Source: Flaveria trinervia (taxonomy: Eukaryota > Streptophyta > Magnoliopsida > Asterales > Asteraceae). Taken from it: a stretch of DNA of 64,000 nt. Below the pieces are notes generated by a model. The model was not told the origin of the DNA, did not search any database, and worked only from the letters and a program-made list of their open reading frames with translations. Where the stretch lies: positions 47,481,735 to 47,545,734 of the forward strand of contig CM046443.1 of the NCBI GenBank assembly GCA_025506515.1. The letters run 5' to 3'. A program made the translations under genes and the position numbers. Position 1 is the stretch's first letter. Each line of letters begins with the position of its first letter. Positions 1 to 10,640 of this stretch are shown here, in pieces.

Positions 1-138
1 AAAATAAATCAGGAAAATGTAACTAAACTAACTAAGGCAAACTATCTAATAAAAATAAAATGAAGTTTGAACAAAAATATATTAACAAGTTATATACAAG
101 ATAGTCAAAAATTTAGTTTGTCTTTCAACTGCCGTGCG

Positions 139-156
139 TCCCCGACAACGACGCCA
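139..156 (-). other. Primer-binding site of element D (tRNA-Asp type)
   Basis: On the minus strand this reads TGGCGTCGTTGTCGGGGA. It matches the 3' end of plant tRNA-Asp except for two C-to-T changes, the usual decay of methylated DNA. It lies six bases inside the LTR edge at 163, as expected for first-strand priming in gypsy elements that use tRNA-Asp. Bases 1-138 to its left are the start of the element's internal region, which runs out of the window, and no coding is visible there. Confidence 0.8.
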
Positions 157-162
157 AAAACT

Positions 163-774
163 TGATGGGTGCGAATAATATATATATTTTGATAAATATT
201 TTACGCACAAATTCAGTTTTAATTGGTTATTACAAGTACTAAACCACACACACAAAAGGCAAGTGTACCTGTCGTGTGGTAATATAGTGTTGGTAAGAAC
301 CGAGTATCAATCCATGGACACACCTAGCCTACTCAACAAACGTGAAGTTTGACTATCAGATTTGGTTTTTGTTAAGAAAATGATAAGTTGCATTGGAAAG
401 ATTTTTAGGGTCTAAAAACAATGATAAAAATAAAGTAAACTAAGATTTGAAGCGTTTGGATTTAAAACCAGGGAATAAAAATTATTATCCTAATTAGACT
501 CCACTTATGTAACCGTGATGAATTGGTGGTGTGATTTAAAGATATGGATTAATGTAATTATGTTAATGTTTATAAAGATGAGCTTGGGAGATTTCTCGTC
601 TATCCTACTGCCGTAGTGACTAGGATCATGTCAGGTTGAGTTTTACCGCTTAGATCAAAGCCCTAGTAATGTAGGTAAATCTTTTGTGACCTATTTGACA
701 TATGATTTCTGAAAACATAACTTAATGTTAAAAAGAGAGTTCATCAAGTTCCTTCCTAACATACCACTAATTTT
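163..774 (-). repeat. Element D, gypsy 5' LTR, inner half
   Basis: This is the U5-side part of a minus-strand gypsy LTR. It starts with TGATGGGTGCG at 163, next to the tRNA-Asp primer site. The rest of the LTR resumes after the insertion of element A, whose 5-bp duplication ATTTT occupies 770-774 and 34611-34615. No coding is visible. A tRNA-Asp primer site is typical of the Athila/Tat side of plant gypsy elements, but no D protein is in the window, so the lineage is an inference. Confidence 0.65.
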
Positions 775-1076
775 TGTGAGGACTCTAGAAAGATTAACAT
801 GTTGTCTTTATGTGTCTTTTTGGTATTTGTAATTGTATAAGGACTATTTTTGTAATTGTTAGTTCCTTTGTGTTTCATTATAAATAGCTTAGACTGTTAG
901 TTAGTAGCAGTTGTGAGAGTGAATGAACTACTACTTATTACTTTGTAATTGTCTTTGCTTGATATTAATGAAACTGTGAATTTTGTTAATATCTTGTTTG
1001 AATTCGATTACTTTGTATGTGTTTTCTTTGAATTGTGTTTATATATCATCACAGATTAGCTCAATTGATCCTATCA
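775..1076 (+). repeat. Element A 5' LTR
   Basis: It begins TGTGAGGACTC and ends GATCCTATCA, and matches 34305-34610. A TATA-like CATTATAAATAGC lies at about 876-890. A SIRE LTR is usually longer, so 302 bp is short. The LTR lacks the short-repeat array that is instead found in the leader and in front of the post-pol ORF. Confidence 0.9.
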
Positions 1077-1078
1077 AT

Positions 1079-1090
1079 TGGTATCAGAGC
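1079..1090 (+). other. Element A primer-binding site (initiator Met tRNA)
   Basis: TGGTATCAGAGC, complementary to the 3' end of plant initiator-Met tRNA, sits two bases after the LTR end at 1076. This is the standard position for copia elements. Confidence 0.92.
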
Positions 1091-1412
1091 TGTTGGTTGC
1101 TGTTATTTGAGTGATTTTGAAGTTTTTTGAACTTTGAAAGTCAAAAAGCTTACTGAATCTGTGATTGATAGACAATTCAAATGAAAACTTGTGGATTTCA
1201 AATGTGTTTCATCATCAGAAACATGTTTTGAACCATAATTAGCAGTTGAATTCATCAAATTTGAGATAATTTGGTGAATTTGTGTTCGAAAAGTTCATTG
1301 CTTTTTCGAACTGAAAATTGCAAATTAATTGATTTGTTGTTGATATTGATAGAAATTGATTTTAGAAGAATGATTATCGGCATAAAACTCATCTAATTGA
1401 AAAGTTCCAATC
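1091..1412 (+). other. Element A leader, left part
   Basis: This is untranslated leader between the primer site and the insertion point of element B. It is AT-rich, with no ORF and no clear motif. The leader resumes near 21001. Confidence 0.7.
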
Positions 1413-2178
1413 TGATAGGATCAGTGACCTGAGTTTGATTAATTAGAGAGTATTGCAGCAGAATTCAAACAATGAATTAAACAATTCACAAGAACACAAT
1501 TGATATTCAATGTAACAGTAAATGGTTATAGAAAAAGAGAATTCTGCAAAAGAGATATTTCATTCATATGCTTTCGTGGTGGCTCAATGTCACACTTTAC
1601 AACTAGGTCAACATTCCTTATATAGGATATGTGACGTCTGCTGACGTCACTTGATAGTGACATCTAATAGAATTATTCAAACTACTGAAACTATGCAAAC
1701 TACTGAGAATGTTCTCAACTACTGATTACATCTCAGAGAATGCTTAAGTACAAAAACATAAAACTACTAAACTACAACTACTGAAACTATAACTATTGAA
1801 AAGTAAATTACAAGTACTGAAAGGAAACCATCACAACTACTGAAGTTAATTACTTCAGCTATTGTGATAACTACTGATCACTTTGGTCTTCAGTCTTTGT
1901 CTTCAATACTTTACTTTCAGACTTTGTCTTCAGCTGATGGCTTCAGACTTTGTCTTCAGTCTTTGTTCTTCAGTACTTTACTTTCAGACTTTGTTTTCAG
2001 CTGATGGCTTCAGACTTTGTCTTCAGTCTTTGTTCTTCAGTACTTTACTTTCAGACTTTGTCTTCAGACCTTGTAATCAGCTGATGTCTTCAGCTGTTGT
2101 GATCTTCTTCAGCAGTTGTAATGTCTGTGGGACTTAGAGGTTTTTCTGATCAGGCTCATTGGTTCTTTTGGTCCAACA
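1413..2178 (-). repeat. Element B 3' LTR
   Basis: On the minus strand it runs TGTTGGACC to CTATCA, 766 bp. In transcription order it has a U3 array of CTTCAG/CTGAAG words (a unit of about 67 bp repeated about 2.5 times at 1905-2075), paired TGACGTC motifs, a TATA box, and then R/U5. The ORF-like stretch through the array is a by-product of the repeat and not a gene. Confidence 0.9.
1616..1649 (-). promoter_or_regulatory. Element B U3 core promoter: TATA box plus TGACGTC pair
   Basis: TGACGTC at 1632-1638 and TGACGTCA at 1642-1649 lie just upstream, on the minus strand, of the TATA box at 1616-1625. Paired TGACG motifs resemble as-1/ocs sites bound by plant TGA-type bZIP factors. The same block is in the 5' LTR (TGACG motifs at 20756-20773) and, with point changes, in K and L. 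Stress or salicylate response is an inference from the motif class. Confidence 0.55.
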
Positions 2179-2190
2179 AACTCCCCCTGA
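2179..2190 (-). other. Element B polypurine tract
   Basis: The minus strand reads TTCAGGGGGAGTT directly before the LTR start at 2178. This is the plus-strand DNA primer typical of copia elements, and it fixes the 3' LTR boundary. The same tract precedes L's 3' LTR at 55780-55792. Confidence 0.85.
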
Positions 2191-2383
2191 ACCAATGCAG
2201 CCAAAACCTCTAAACTTATTGATGATCCCACTTATTCTTGGCAGAAACACCCTCTTGATCAGCTTCAGAGGTAATCAGTTAAGCACAGGCTGGGAAAAGG
2301 TTTCTAATCTTTTGATTGGCTAAGTATGGAAGGGAACTCTGTCTTGGGAAACTGGACACAGAGTCTTGTCCCAACTATGAAAC

Positions 2384-2915
2384 CTAATTCCCATTAATGA
2401 GTCTATAAGACTCACTAGCATAAGCCTCAAGGAGAACAACTTGTTCCTCCTTGGTGAGTTCTTCTGCTTCTCCCTCGAAGAAGAACTCGGGGCCATAATA
2501 CTCATACAGGTGTCTCACCGTCTTTCCATTTTTCAACTCCACAGTTGTTATCTCTCTGTAAGCAAATTCATCAGGGTGAGAGCCTTCAAGCAACAACTGG
2601 AGTTCACTCTTCTGAAGATCTTCAAGTCTTTTGTATAACAACCCTTTCTTGATCATTTTGTTCTCAAGAATAGATTGAGGGGTTGTCTTGGAGTTGTGAG
2701 CTCTCTTGAATTCGTCAATGATTTCCCAGGGTGAGACTACCATGGCCAATGTAATTGCAGCATTCAAGGTCTTCTTCACTTGGCCATGATATCTTCTTGG
2801 TATATTCTTCTTATGAATTCTAGAACTTACCCTGGGGTCTGGCCAGATCCGCACTCTTTCTTTTTGACGTTGAAAGGTATGTCTAAGAGTGTACAGCCTC
2901 AGAGCCTGTTTCTTC
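2384..2915 (-). pseudogene. Element B post-pol ORF, C-terminal part
   Basis: This is the end of the ORF that starts at 13508, cut off by insertion of C (junction at 2915/10636). The reading frame at 2384-2854 holds a conserved stretch shared with L (56069-56530), around WPDP, then KMIKKGLLYK and YGPEFFFE, and ends in a charged tail. L stops right after FFFE, while B continues for about 30 residues. The 200 bp between here and the polypurine tract look untranslated. Function is unknown. By position it is the env-like ORF of SIRE elements, but I see no membrane segment in this part. Confidence 0.7.
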
Positions 2916-3886
2916 TATTGTATTCTTTATGCCCAAGACACATAGAACATTGATGTGGTTAGTACGTTATGATCCAAGTCGGGTCATACCCAATAACAAG
3001 CTTAGCAAACACCAAATAATATTTAATTGATGATATGATCATGCAATTAAATAAATACACCAAGTTAGAAAATGGGTTTTCTAAATAAGTTGCATATGAG
3101 ATTGAACAACTTATATGGATATTTTGTTCATGGATGTTATTTGTAATGTTGTTTAAATTTGTTAAATAACATCAAATAATAGGAGTGTGTATATATGTTA
3201 TATAATTAAAAGGTTAATTATATATCTATATTTAATCAAACATTTTTAACATTGATTAAAAGGTTTTTTTGGGGGGAAAACCCCAAAAGGTTTAAGGGGT
3301 TTCGGCCGCCCCCTTTGGCCCTAACTCCTTATGTTTTTCTTTGAGGTCTAGAAAAAAACTCTCTCCAAGAATACACACACACTCTCATTTTCAGATCTCT
3401 CTCTCTCAAACATGCAAAATGGTCACAAGAACATCAACTCTTCTTATGGAAGAAAGAGTTCAAAGCTGAAAAGGGTCCAGCACCCTTGCTGGTTGTTCAC
3501 GGCTGGAATAAGAGTTCAGCAGCTTCTTTGACCTGATTTTGGTGCTCAAATCCTAGCAAAGATGGTGTTTTCTTGGAGGCTTGTGGGTATGAATGCTTGA
3601 GGAGACCTATTCTTGGTGTTTTGGTCATTCAAGAAGCTCATTTTGTTCCTTCATCATGTTTTCAGCAGCTTGCTAAAGGTAGTTTGTATGTCTATTTGGG
3701 TTGTTATATGTTGGTGATAACTAGTTCAAACACATATATAAGATCCTTATGTTCTTTGGTTTGTTGTTGTTTTGAAATAAGACTTCATTTTTCATATTAT
3801 TAATGATAAACTTTAAGGTTACTTCCGCTGCATTTTTCATAGTTTAAAGGTTAATCCTGTTAGACTAGGGTCCAACAAACCCAACA
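2916..3886 (+). repeat. Element C 5' LTR
   Basis: It starts TATTGTATTC where the 3' LTR has TGTTGGATTC, so the terminal TG has mutated to TA, and it ends CCCAACA. A GC-rich block (3270-3325) holds a GGGGAAAACCCC hairpin and GGTTTCGGCCGCCCCC in AT-rich surroundings. About 20 differences from the 3' LTR over about 970 bp were counted by eye. No credible gene lies inside. Confidence 0.9.
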
Positions 3887-3887
3887 T

Positions 3888-3901
3888 TGGCATCTAGAGC
3901 C
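3888..3901 (+). other. Element C primer-binding site, decayed
   Basis: TGGCATCTAGAGCC follows the LTR end by one base. It resembles the Met-tRNA site TGGTATCAGAGCC with a substitution and an altered centre. It is less perfect than the sites of A, G and H. Confidence 0.65.
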
Positions 3902-5999
3902 GGATATGTGGATGACTAGTTTCATGTGTTCTTGTAAAATTGGTTTTATGAGGCTTCAACAACCTAATAGGGGCTGTTTTGTGATGATATGATGATACCC
4001 CAACCTTTCAAGGTTATATCTTGCATGCTTATGATTAAATCTTGAAAGGATGACATCAAATGGTTGATTGTGTGTTTGGACATAACCTAAATGTTTTGGT
4101 TCATGTTGGCCAGAACTTTAAGGCTATAAAAGGGGTTCATTTTGTTTTTGAAATGATGTATATGGATACATATTTTAGTGCATAACATAGCCTTGACCAT
4201 GTGTGTTTTGGATTTGGTTGATTGTGATTTTGTCATGTTGGTTGTATTCATTCAAAGGGTTGTAATAATTTCTTTTGTGTTTGTATTTGGGTAGTAATTT
4301 ATTTATTCAATTGGTTATGTAATAAATAGAATAGGTGCATTTATTTGATTAGAAAATTGTATTAGGATATGATTTTGTAAAAGAAGATGCACAAGATGAA
4401 TACCCAAAAGGAAGGACACAAAGGACATGGACACTTGAAGCATTTGGATGTGGAATCAAGTGGGAGTTCATGGACACATATGACGTGTCATTGTTAACCC
4501 TTAGGAAAGACCTTATGACAACACTTGTGATGGCAAACAAGTGTAGTCAACTTAGTGGCTATGGTTATGCACATATGTTTGTATGATTATGCTTGTTTGG
4601 TTGTTTGTTGTATGATTGTTGTTTGATATTTGGATATGCATAACAAATTCATTTGCAAACTTAACAAGCTGAAAATTTATGGTTCTTAATCATTAAGTGG
4701 TTAATAAAAGGTTATTAAAAGGATTAATAATTTTAATAAATTTTTTTTATTAAAAGGAAGAACCATAGGGTACCATGTTTTTGAAAGCATGCAAATACAA
4801 TGTACATAGAGTTTTCAAAACTAGAATTAATGAAAACTAAAATCCCTTTGGAAACAAGTTTAACACCATCCTTTTACACGACACTCGAATCACTTGAGAA
4901 CTATTTGTGGGATAAAGGTCACCTAACCACTTTTAGGGAACTTGTGTTTTGAGGTGAGTCTAACGTACTTGTGGGATAAAGGTCACCTAACCGCTTGTAT
5001 GTGAAAACTCACACATATGTGTAAGTAGGACGACTTGAATTGGAAACCATGTGATTAGGGTCACCGAAGCATGGCGTACAATGGTGTTAATGGGATTAAA
5101 CATGCCGACTAAACATATGATGTTTAACCGATCCATAAGACTAGAAGTTGCAATAGGTTGCAATTGTCAACTGTTGACTACCTTGTTAATTTAAATAATG
5201 GGATAAAGGTCACCTAACTATCATTTAAATGTAACGTTGGATTCTAAATTTTAATTGTTAATTGTCTATGAGACATTTAAGGGTATTAACGATTAAAACA
5301 AATTATCAGAATACTAGAATGAACTTTGTCAATTATTGTAGTGATGACCGCTAACTATTACGCTACCACCCCGATCGTCCCTTCCCTATCACTGAGATCT
5401 ACTCTCGAGAGGGATCGTCCTAACCATAATTACCTTATGGACTCAATTTCAAAACTTGAGAATCGTTCTCAAGAATGAGTAAAGACCTATGTCCTTGACG
5501 ATCCCATGCCTCACCAACCAATGCTGTTGATGTTAAGGCCTTTTGACGATTGGCTTAGGCACACTAAGGATTCTGTGCAAGTATCCTACCTCATGTTGGG
5601 AATATGATTCCCGAACTCCAAAAGGGTTTGGAGCATTATGGGCATATGACATGATAATCTATTGAAGGAAATGTTCCTTCAACAAAGTTTAGTAGATTGC
5701 TTCGAAACGGTTCGAGCACTTTATGCATGTCACATGGAGAAACCCAATCGATATCATCTTATATATTCTTAAGATGAAAGGCCACATTGATAGCCTCAAG
5801 ATGCTTAAATGTCCTGTCTCAAAGTAGTTGGCCAAGGATTGATCCTTGATTGCCAAACTAAAGGTTTGAGACATTCATAATAAACTATAATATGAATGGG
5901 TAGGACAAGAGCATTGGTGAACTTCACGTAATGCTCGAAGCAACCGAGGCAGGGATGGGTAGAAAGGTTCTACCTCTTCTCTCGATCAATAAGGGAGGC
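3902..5999 (+). other. Element C leader and gag remnant, no intact coding
   Basis: No recognisable protein survives here. The 19-mer GGGATAAAGGTCACCTAAC occurs three times (4909-4927, 4973-4991, 5200-5218) with different sequence between copies. The part after about 5640 gives broken gag-like peptides in several frames. Confidence 0.5.
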
Positions 6000-8870
6000 T
6001 ATAAGAAATGGCCAATCCCGATCCTAAGGCAATTGTTGCCAAAGGAAAGGAATACATCAAAGCAAAGGTTAAAGCGAAACCTCGAAAAAACCTAAGCTTA
6101 TGAAGCCTAAGGTAACAGAGAACGATCCATGCTTTGAGTATGGAGAGATAGGATAATTCCTATCTCAAGGAGTTGAAAGACAAGAGGGATGTCGGGAAAA
6201 CCTCAAATACAATCTCCATGATTCTCACATTGTATTAAATGTCATTTCTTCAAACACATGGGTATTGGATACCAGATGTGAGACTCATACTTGCAATTGT
6301 TGCAAAGGGGTTCAAAAGAATGTGTGCTTCAAGGAAGGAAACTCTATTTTGAGACCTTCAAATGGTTTGGAAGTAGTTCTCAAAACATTTTGTATGCACC
6401 TAGTTTGACTAGGAACATAATTAATGTTTCCTATTAAAACAATATGATCATGATTTAAAGTTTGTAAATAATGGTATTAAGTTTTATGGATGATGTATTT
6501 CATTTTAAGGATATGCCTTTTAATGATATCCATGAATTGGTTCATGATAATTCGTCCTATAATAACTAATTATACACATTAAGCACCAGGAAACTTAAAA
6601 TGGGTTTAAGTTATTATTATCTTTGACATTGACATCTTGGTCACATAATCAAGAATTGGATTCAAACACTTCAAAAGAATGGTCTTTTGGAAACAAATGA
6701 AAATGTTTCATTTGATAAGTGTGAACCAAAAGACTTATTAGGAATGATACATTTGGATGTATGTGGTCCTTTTAAGACAATGACAAAGATTGGTGAAAGA
6801 TAGTTCATTACTTTTACCGACGATTACAGTCGTTATTAATGTGTGCACTTGATGACACATAATATAAAGCTTTTGAAATGTTCAAAATCTTTAATAATGA
6901 AGTAGAAAATCAACTCTATATAACTATCTATGTTCTTCATTCTGATGAAGGAGAAACTGAACCCTATTTGGATATGGTTCAATTTATTATGGTTATGAGC
7001 TTACCATCTTTATCATTTTGGGTTTTCGCAATGCTCTTTAAGGCTCATACTATGAATATGACCGGACCAAGAAAGTGTAGATTAGTTGAATATCCTAGAG
7101 ACTGTATAGGATACTGTTTCTTCGACTCAACAGAGCAAAAGTATTTGTTGCTCGAAAGGCTAAGTTCTTGGAAACCGAGTTCCTTATCAAAGGAATGATA
7201 TATATAGAACAGTGGAACTTGATAAGGATCAAGATCCACAAGCCGATACACTTATGGTTGACACTAGCTATCAACAAGAGGTTGTTGATGATAATCAAGA
7301 GGTTGATCAATACACACAAAACGTTCACAAATCTGGTAAAGTTAGTATTCCATCTAAAAGATATGAATATTCCAAGAATGGATGTTGTATGGTTGACCCC
7401 TGTAGGCTAACCATATACCAAGATACTATGTCCAATTTGGATTGGGACAAATGGCTAGAAGCCATGAACGTAAGGATGCAATCCATGTATAACAACCAAG
7501 TTTGGGAATTGGTTGACCCTCCACTTAACTCCAAAACGGTTGGATACAAGTGGGTTTTTCAAGATGAAAACAAATATGCATGGAAACTTGAATACTTATA
7601 AGTCAAAGACTTATAGCATAAGGTTTCCATCAAACTCAATTGGTTGATTATGATAAAACTCTTGCGCCCGTGGCAATGCTAAAGTCGATTAGGATATTAT
7701 GTGCCATAACTGCATATTCTAAATATGAGTTTTGGCAAATGGATGTCAAAACCGTTTTTCTTAATGGACATCTCGAAGAGACTGTCCATATAGTTCAGCA
7801 TGATGGTTTTGTCAATCCGCGACATCCTAATAAAGTATACAAGTTAAAGTGATAAATCTATGGATTGAAACAAGCATCGAAAAGGTTGTGTATATATGAA
7901 AGCTAGTGGGAGCATAATTGTTTTCTTAGTGTTGTATGTTGATGACACACTACTATTTGGAAATAATATTCCAACCTTGGAAGGTGTTAGAAATTAGAAG
8001 ATGTTTTTCATATAAGATCTCGTTTAAGCCGCCCATATTTTGGAATAAGGATCTATAAGGATAGATCGAGGTGGTTGATAGGGTTAAACCAAAGTGCATA
8101 TATTGATAAAATCTTGAAAAGGTTCAAGATGGAAAAACTCTTAGAAAGGTATGGTACCTATTCAAAGAGGGACAATGTTGACTACGTCTCAATGTCCAAG
8201 CTCATAGGATGAGCAAGATCAAATGAAGGATATCTCATACGCATCTGATATAGGATCCATCATTTGTGTGATGATATGCACTAGGCCGGACGAGTCATGC
8301 TTATTAAGTATGACAAAGTAGATACCAATAGAAATAACCATTGGATGGCTGTTAAAAGTGTATTGAAATACCTTAGTAGGACTAAGGATATGTTTCTAAT
8401 ATACGGATCTGTTGAAGAGGAAGTCGTTGTAAAGGGTTACACGGATGCAGGCTTCCAAAACTGATCGAGATGTTTTTCGATCACAATCGGGGTATACTTC
8501 CATTATGAATGGAGGAGAAGTGTCCTTGAAAGGTTCAAAGCAAGACACGGTAGCATTGTTCACTACAAAAAATCCGAATACATAGCCGCTTCATTGGCAG
8601 CTTGGGAAGCTGCATGGATAAATTTGTCCATTGCTTATCTAGGGGTGGTCTCTACCATTCAAGACCCCCTAGAAATCTTTGGTAATTACGTGGGTGGGAT
8701 TGCTCAAATCAAGGAACCCCGTACTTATCAAAAGACTAAGCACCTTGAGCAGAGATTCAACATCATAAGGGATGGAGTTGAAAAGGGTAAAGATATGTAT
8801 ACGTAAAGTTCATAAAGATCAAAACATTGCTGATCCACTCACGAAGCTCCTTGTTGAGGGCAAAGTATGA
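6000..8870 (+). pseudogene. Element C pol remnant: protease, integrase, RT, RNase H
   Basis: Decayed copia pol. A weak zinc-knuckle/protease region lies at 6110-6400. The integrase starts near 6740 (DVCGPFKTMTK, then DDYSRY) and quickly breaks into stops. RT is recognisable at 7425-7600 (LEAMNVRMQSM, KTVGYKWVFQ) and 7640-7850 (DKTLAPVAMLKSIR, QMDVKTVFLNGHL), with the catalytic YVDD at 7935-7946. A deletion removes most of the sequence between IYGLKQAS and YVDD. RNase H follows at 8430-8870 (GYTDAGFQ, GGEVSLKGSKQDTV, KTKHLEQRF). No domain is intact. Confidence 0.8.
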
Positions 8871-9669
8871 GGGTCATACTTGTGCCTTAGGACTTCGATT
8901 TTCTAGTGATTAGAATTGATCTGTTTAGCATATAGAATATGGAACAATTGTAATATTTTAACTCTTTTATATATTTGAGTTATGTTCCCTTTTAGCATGT
9001 TTATATCCACGAATATGTTTATTATTCTAAATGTCCGTAGTCGGTCATATTTGTGGGAACAAATATGAATGTAAGACTATTATGAACATGGATTGGTAGA
9101 TATTCATAAGGTATGAATATAGAGCAATTGGTTGCTACCAAGGTTCATAGATATTTGTGGGATGCAAATATTGGACTGACCCGCGTCTCAAATTTTACTA
9201 CATAGGATCTCTTTGATTGATCATAAGTAATTTTGAGTAAAGGCGAATATCATTTGGTATCCTCCGACCTGAGATACATATTGGGTTTTTATGTTCGCCA
9301 AATGTTACACCTTGAGTTAGTTCTTCACTATTCTGAAATAATGGACAGTACATAAGGCTATGCTCAGGTGTGACAAAAGGTGATTGTGAGAAACGTATGT
9401 AGTCAAGATGGGATTTGTTCCTCTTATTCGTTGAGAGCAAGATGTCTAAGGCCTGATTAAGTTAAATCAACAAGGAATGATCATTCTATGTCCTTGGATT
9501 AACATGACAGATAGATGATCGATTCACCTAAATCTTTTCAAGTTTGGAACTTGAAAGGGAAGATGTTATTGAATGGCTCTAAGTCATGCGTATTAAGGGT
9601 AGTAAACCGTTGTTAGGCGGTATTTACTGCTTGCATCAATCTTCTATGAATCTTGTGCAAGTGGGAGAT
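8871..9669 (+). other. Element C 3' untranslated region and polypurine tract
   Basis: Non-coding stretch between the RNase H remnant and the 3' LTR. It ends in AAGTGGGAGA, the usual copia polypurine tract, immediately before the LTR at 9670. Repeated words with ATTTGTGGGA occur at 9050-9170. No ORF is credible. Confidence 0.7.
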
Positions 9670-10635
9670 TGTTGGATTCTTTATGCCCAAGACACATAGA
9701 ACATTGATGTGGTTAGTACGTTATGATCCAAGTTGGGTCATACCCAATAACAAGCTTAGCAAACACCAAATAATATTTAATTGATGATATGATCATGCAA
9801 TTAAATAAATACACCAAGTTAGAAAATGGGTTTTCTAATAAGTTGCATATGAGATTGAACAACTTATATGGATTTTTTGTTCATGGATGTTATTTGTAAT
9901 GTTGTTTAAATTTGTTAAATAACATCAAATAATAGGAGTGTGTATATATGTTATAATTAAAAGGTTAATTATATATCTATATTTAATCAAACATTTTTAA
10001 CATTGATTAAAAGGTTTTCTTGGGGGGAAAACCCCAAAAGGTTTAAGGGGTTTCGGCCGCCCCCTTTGGCCCTAACTCCTTATGTTTTTCTTTGAGGTCT
10101 AGAAAAAAACTCTCTCCAAGAATACACACACACTCTCATTTTCAGATCTCTCTCTCTCAAACATGCAAAATGGTCACAAGAACATCAACTCTTCTTATGG
10201 AAGAAAGAGTTCAAAGCTGAAAAGGGTCCAGCACCCTTGCTGGTTGTTCACGGCTGGAATAAGAGTTCAACAGCTTCTTTGACCCGATTTTGGTGCTCAA
10301 ATCCTAGCAAAGATGGTGTTTTCTTGAGGCTTGTGGGTATGAATGTTTGAGGACACCTATTATTGGTGTTTTGGTCATTCAAGAAGCTCATTTTGTTCCT
10401 TCATCATGTTTTCAGCAGCTTGCTAAAGGTAGTTTGTATGTCTATTTGGGTTGTTATATGTTGGTGATAACTAGTTCAAACACATATATAAGATCCTTAT
10501 GTTCTTGGGTTTGTTGTTGTTATGAAATAAGCCTTCATTTTTCAGATTATAATGATAAACTTTAAGGTTACTTCCGCTGCGTTTTTCATAGTTTAAAGGT
10601 TAATCCTGTTAGACTAAGGTCCAACAAACCCAACA
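9670..10635 (+). repeat. Element C 3' LTR
   Basis: It runs TGTTGGATTC to CCCAACA and pairs with 2916-3886. It is followed by the target duplication TCTTC at 10636-10640, after which B's post-pol ORF resumes. Confidence 0.92.
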
Positions 10636-10640
10636 TCTTC

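Larger units (their letters stand above)
2916..10635 (+). mobile_element. Element C: degenerate non-SIRE Ty1-copia
   Basis: Two near-identical LTRs (2916-3886, 9670-10635) are flanked by TCTTC (2911-2915 and 10636-10640), which marks a clean insertion into B's post-pol ORF. The internal part is about 5.8 kb and recognisably copia (integrase, RT with YVDD, RNase H), but it has stops in every domain and no intact gag. The protein remnants (VCGPFKTMTK, DDYSRY, GGEVSLKGSKQDTV) are not SIRE-like. A Bianca, Angela or Ale relative is possible, and I cannot place it further. There is no post-pol ORF. Confidence 0.9.

Noticed and set aside
1079..1090. tRNA-like sequence at primer sites
   Set aside because: Only 12-18 bases complementary to tRNA 3' ends next to LTRs. 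No tRNA gene fold is present.
1883..2137. Open frame of 84 codons in B's LTR, and similar ones at 53071-53373 and 55353-55610
   Set aside because: They run through the CTTCAG repeat array in either strand and encode only repeated F/S/C/L words. Repeat by-products, not genes.
3573..3803. Small ORF of 76 codons in element C's LTR, repeated at 10347-10565
   Set aside because: It is duplicated only because it is in both LTRs, with frame differences between the two copies. No protein similarity is recognised.
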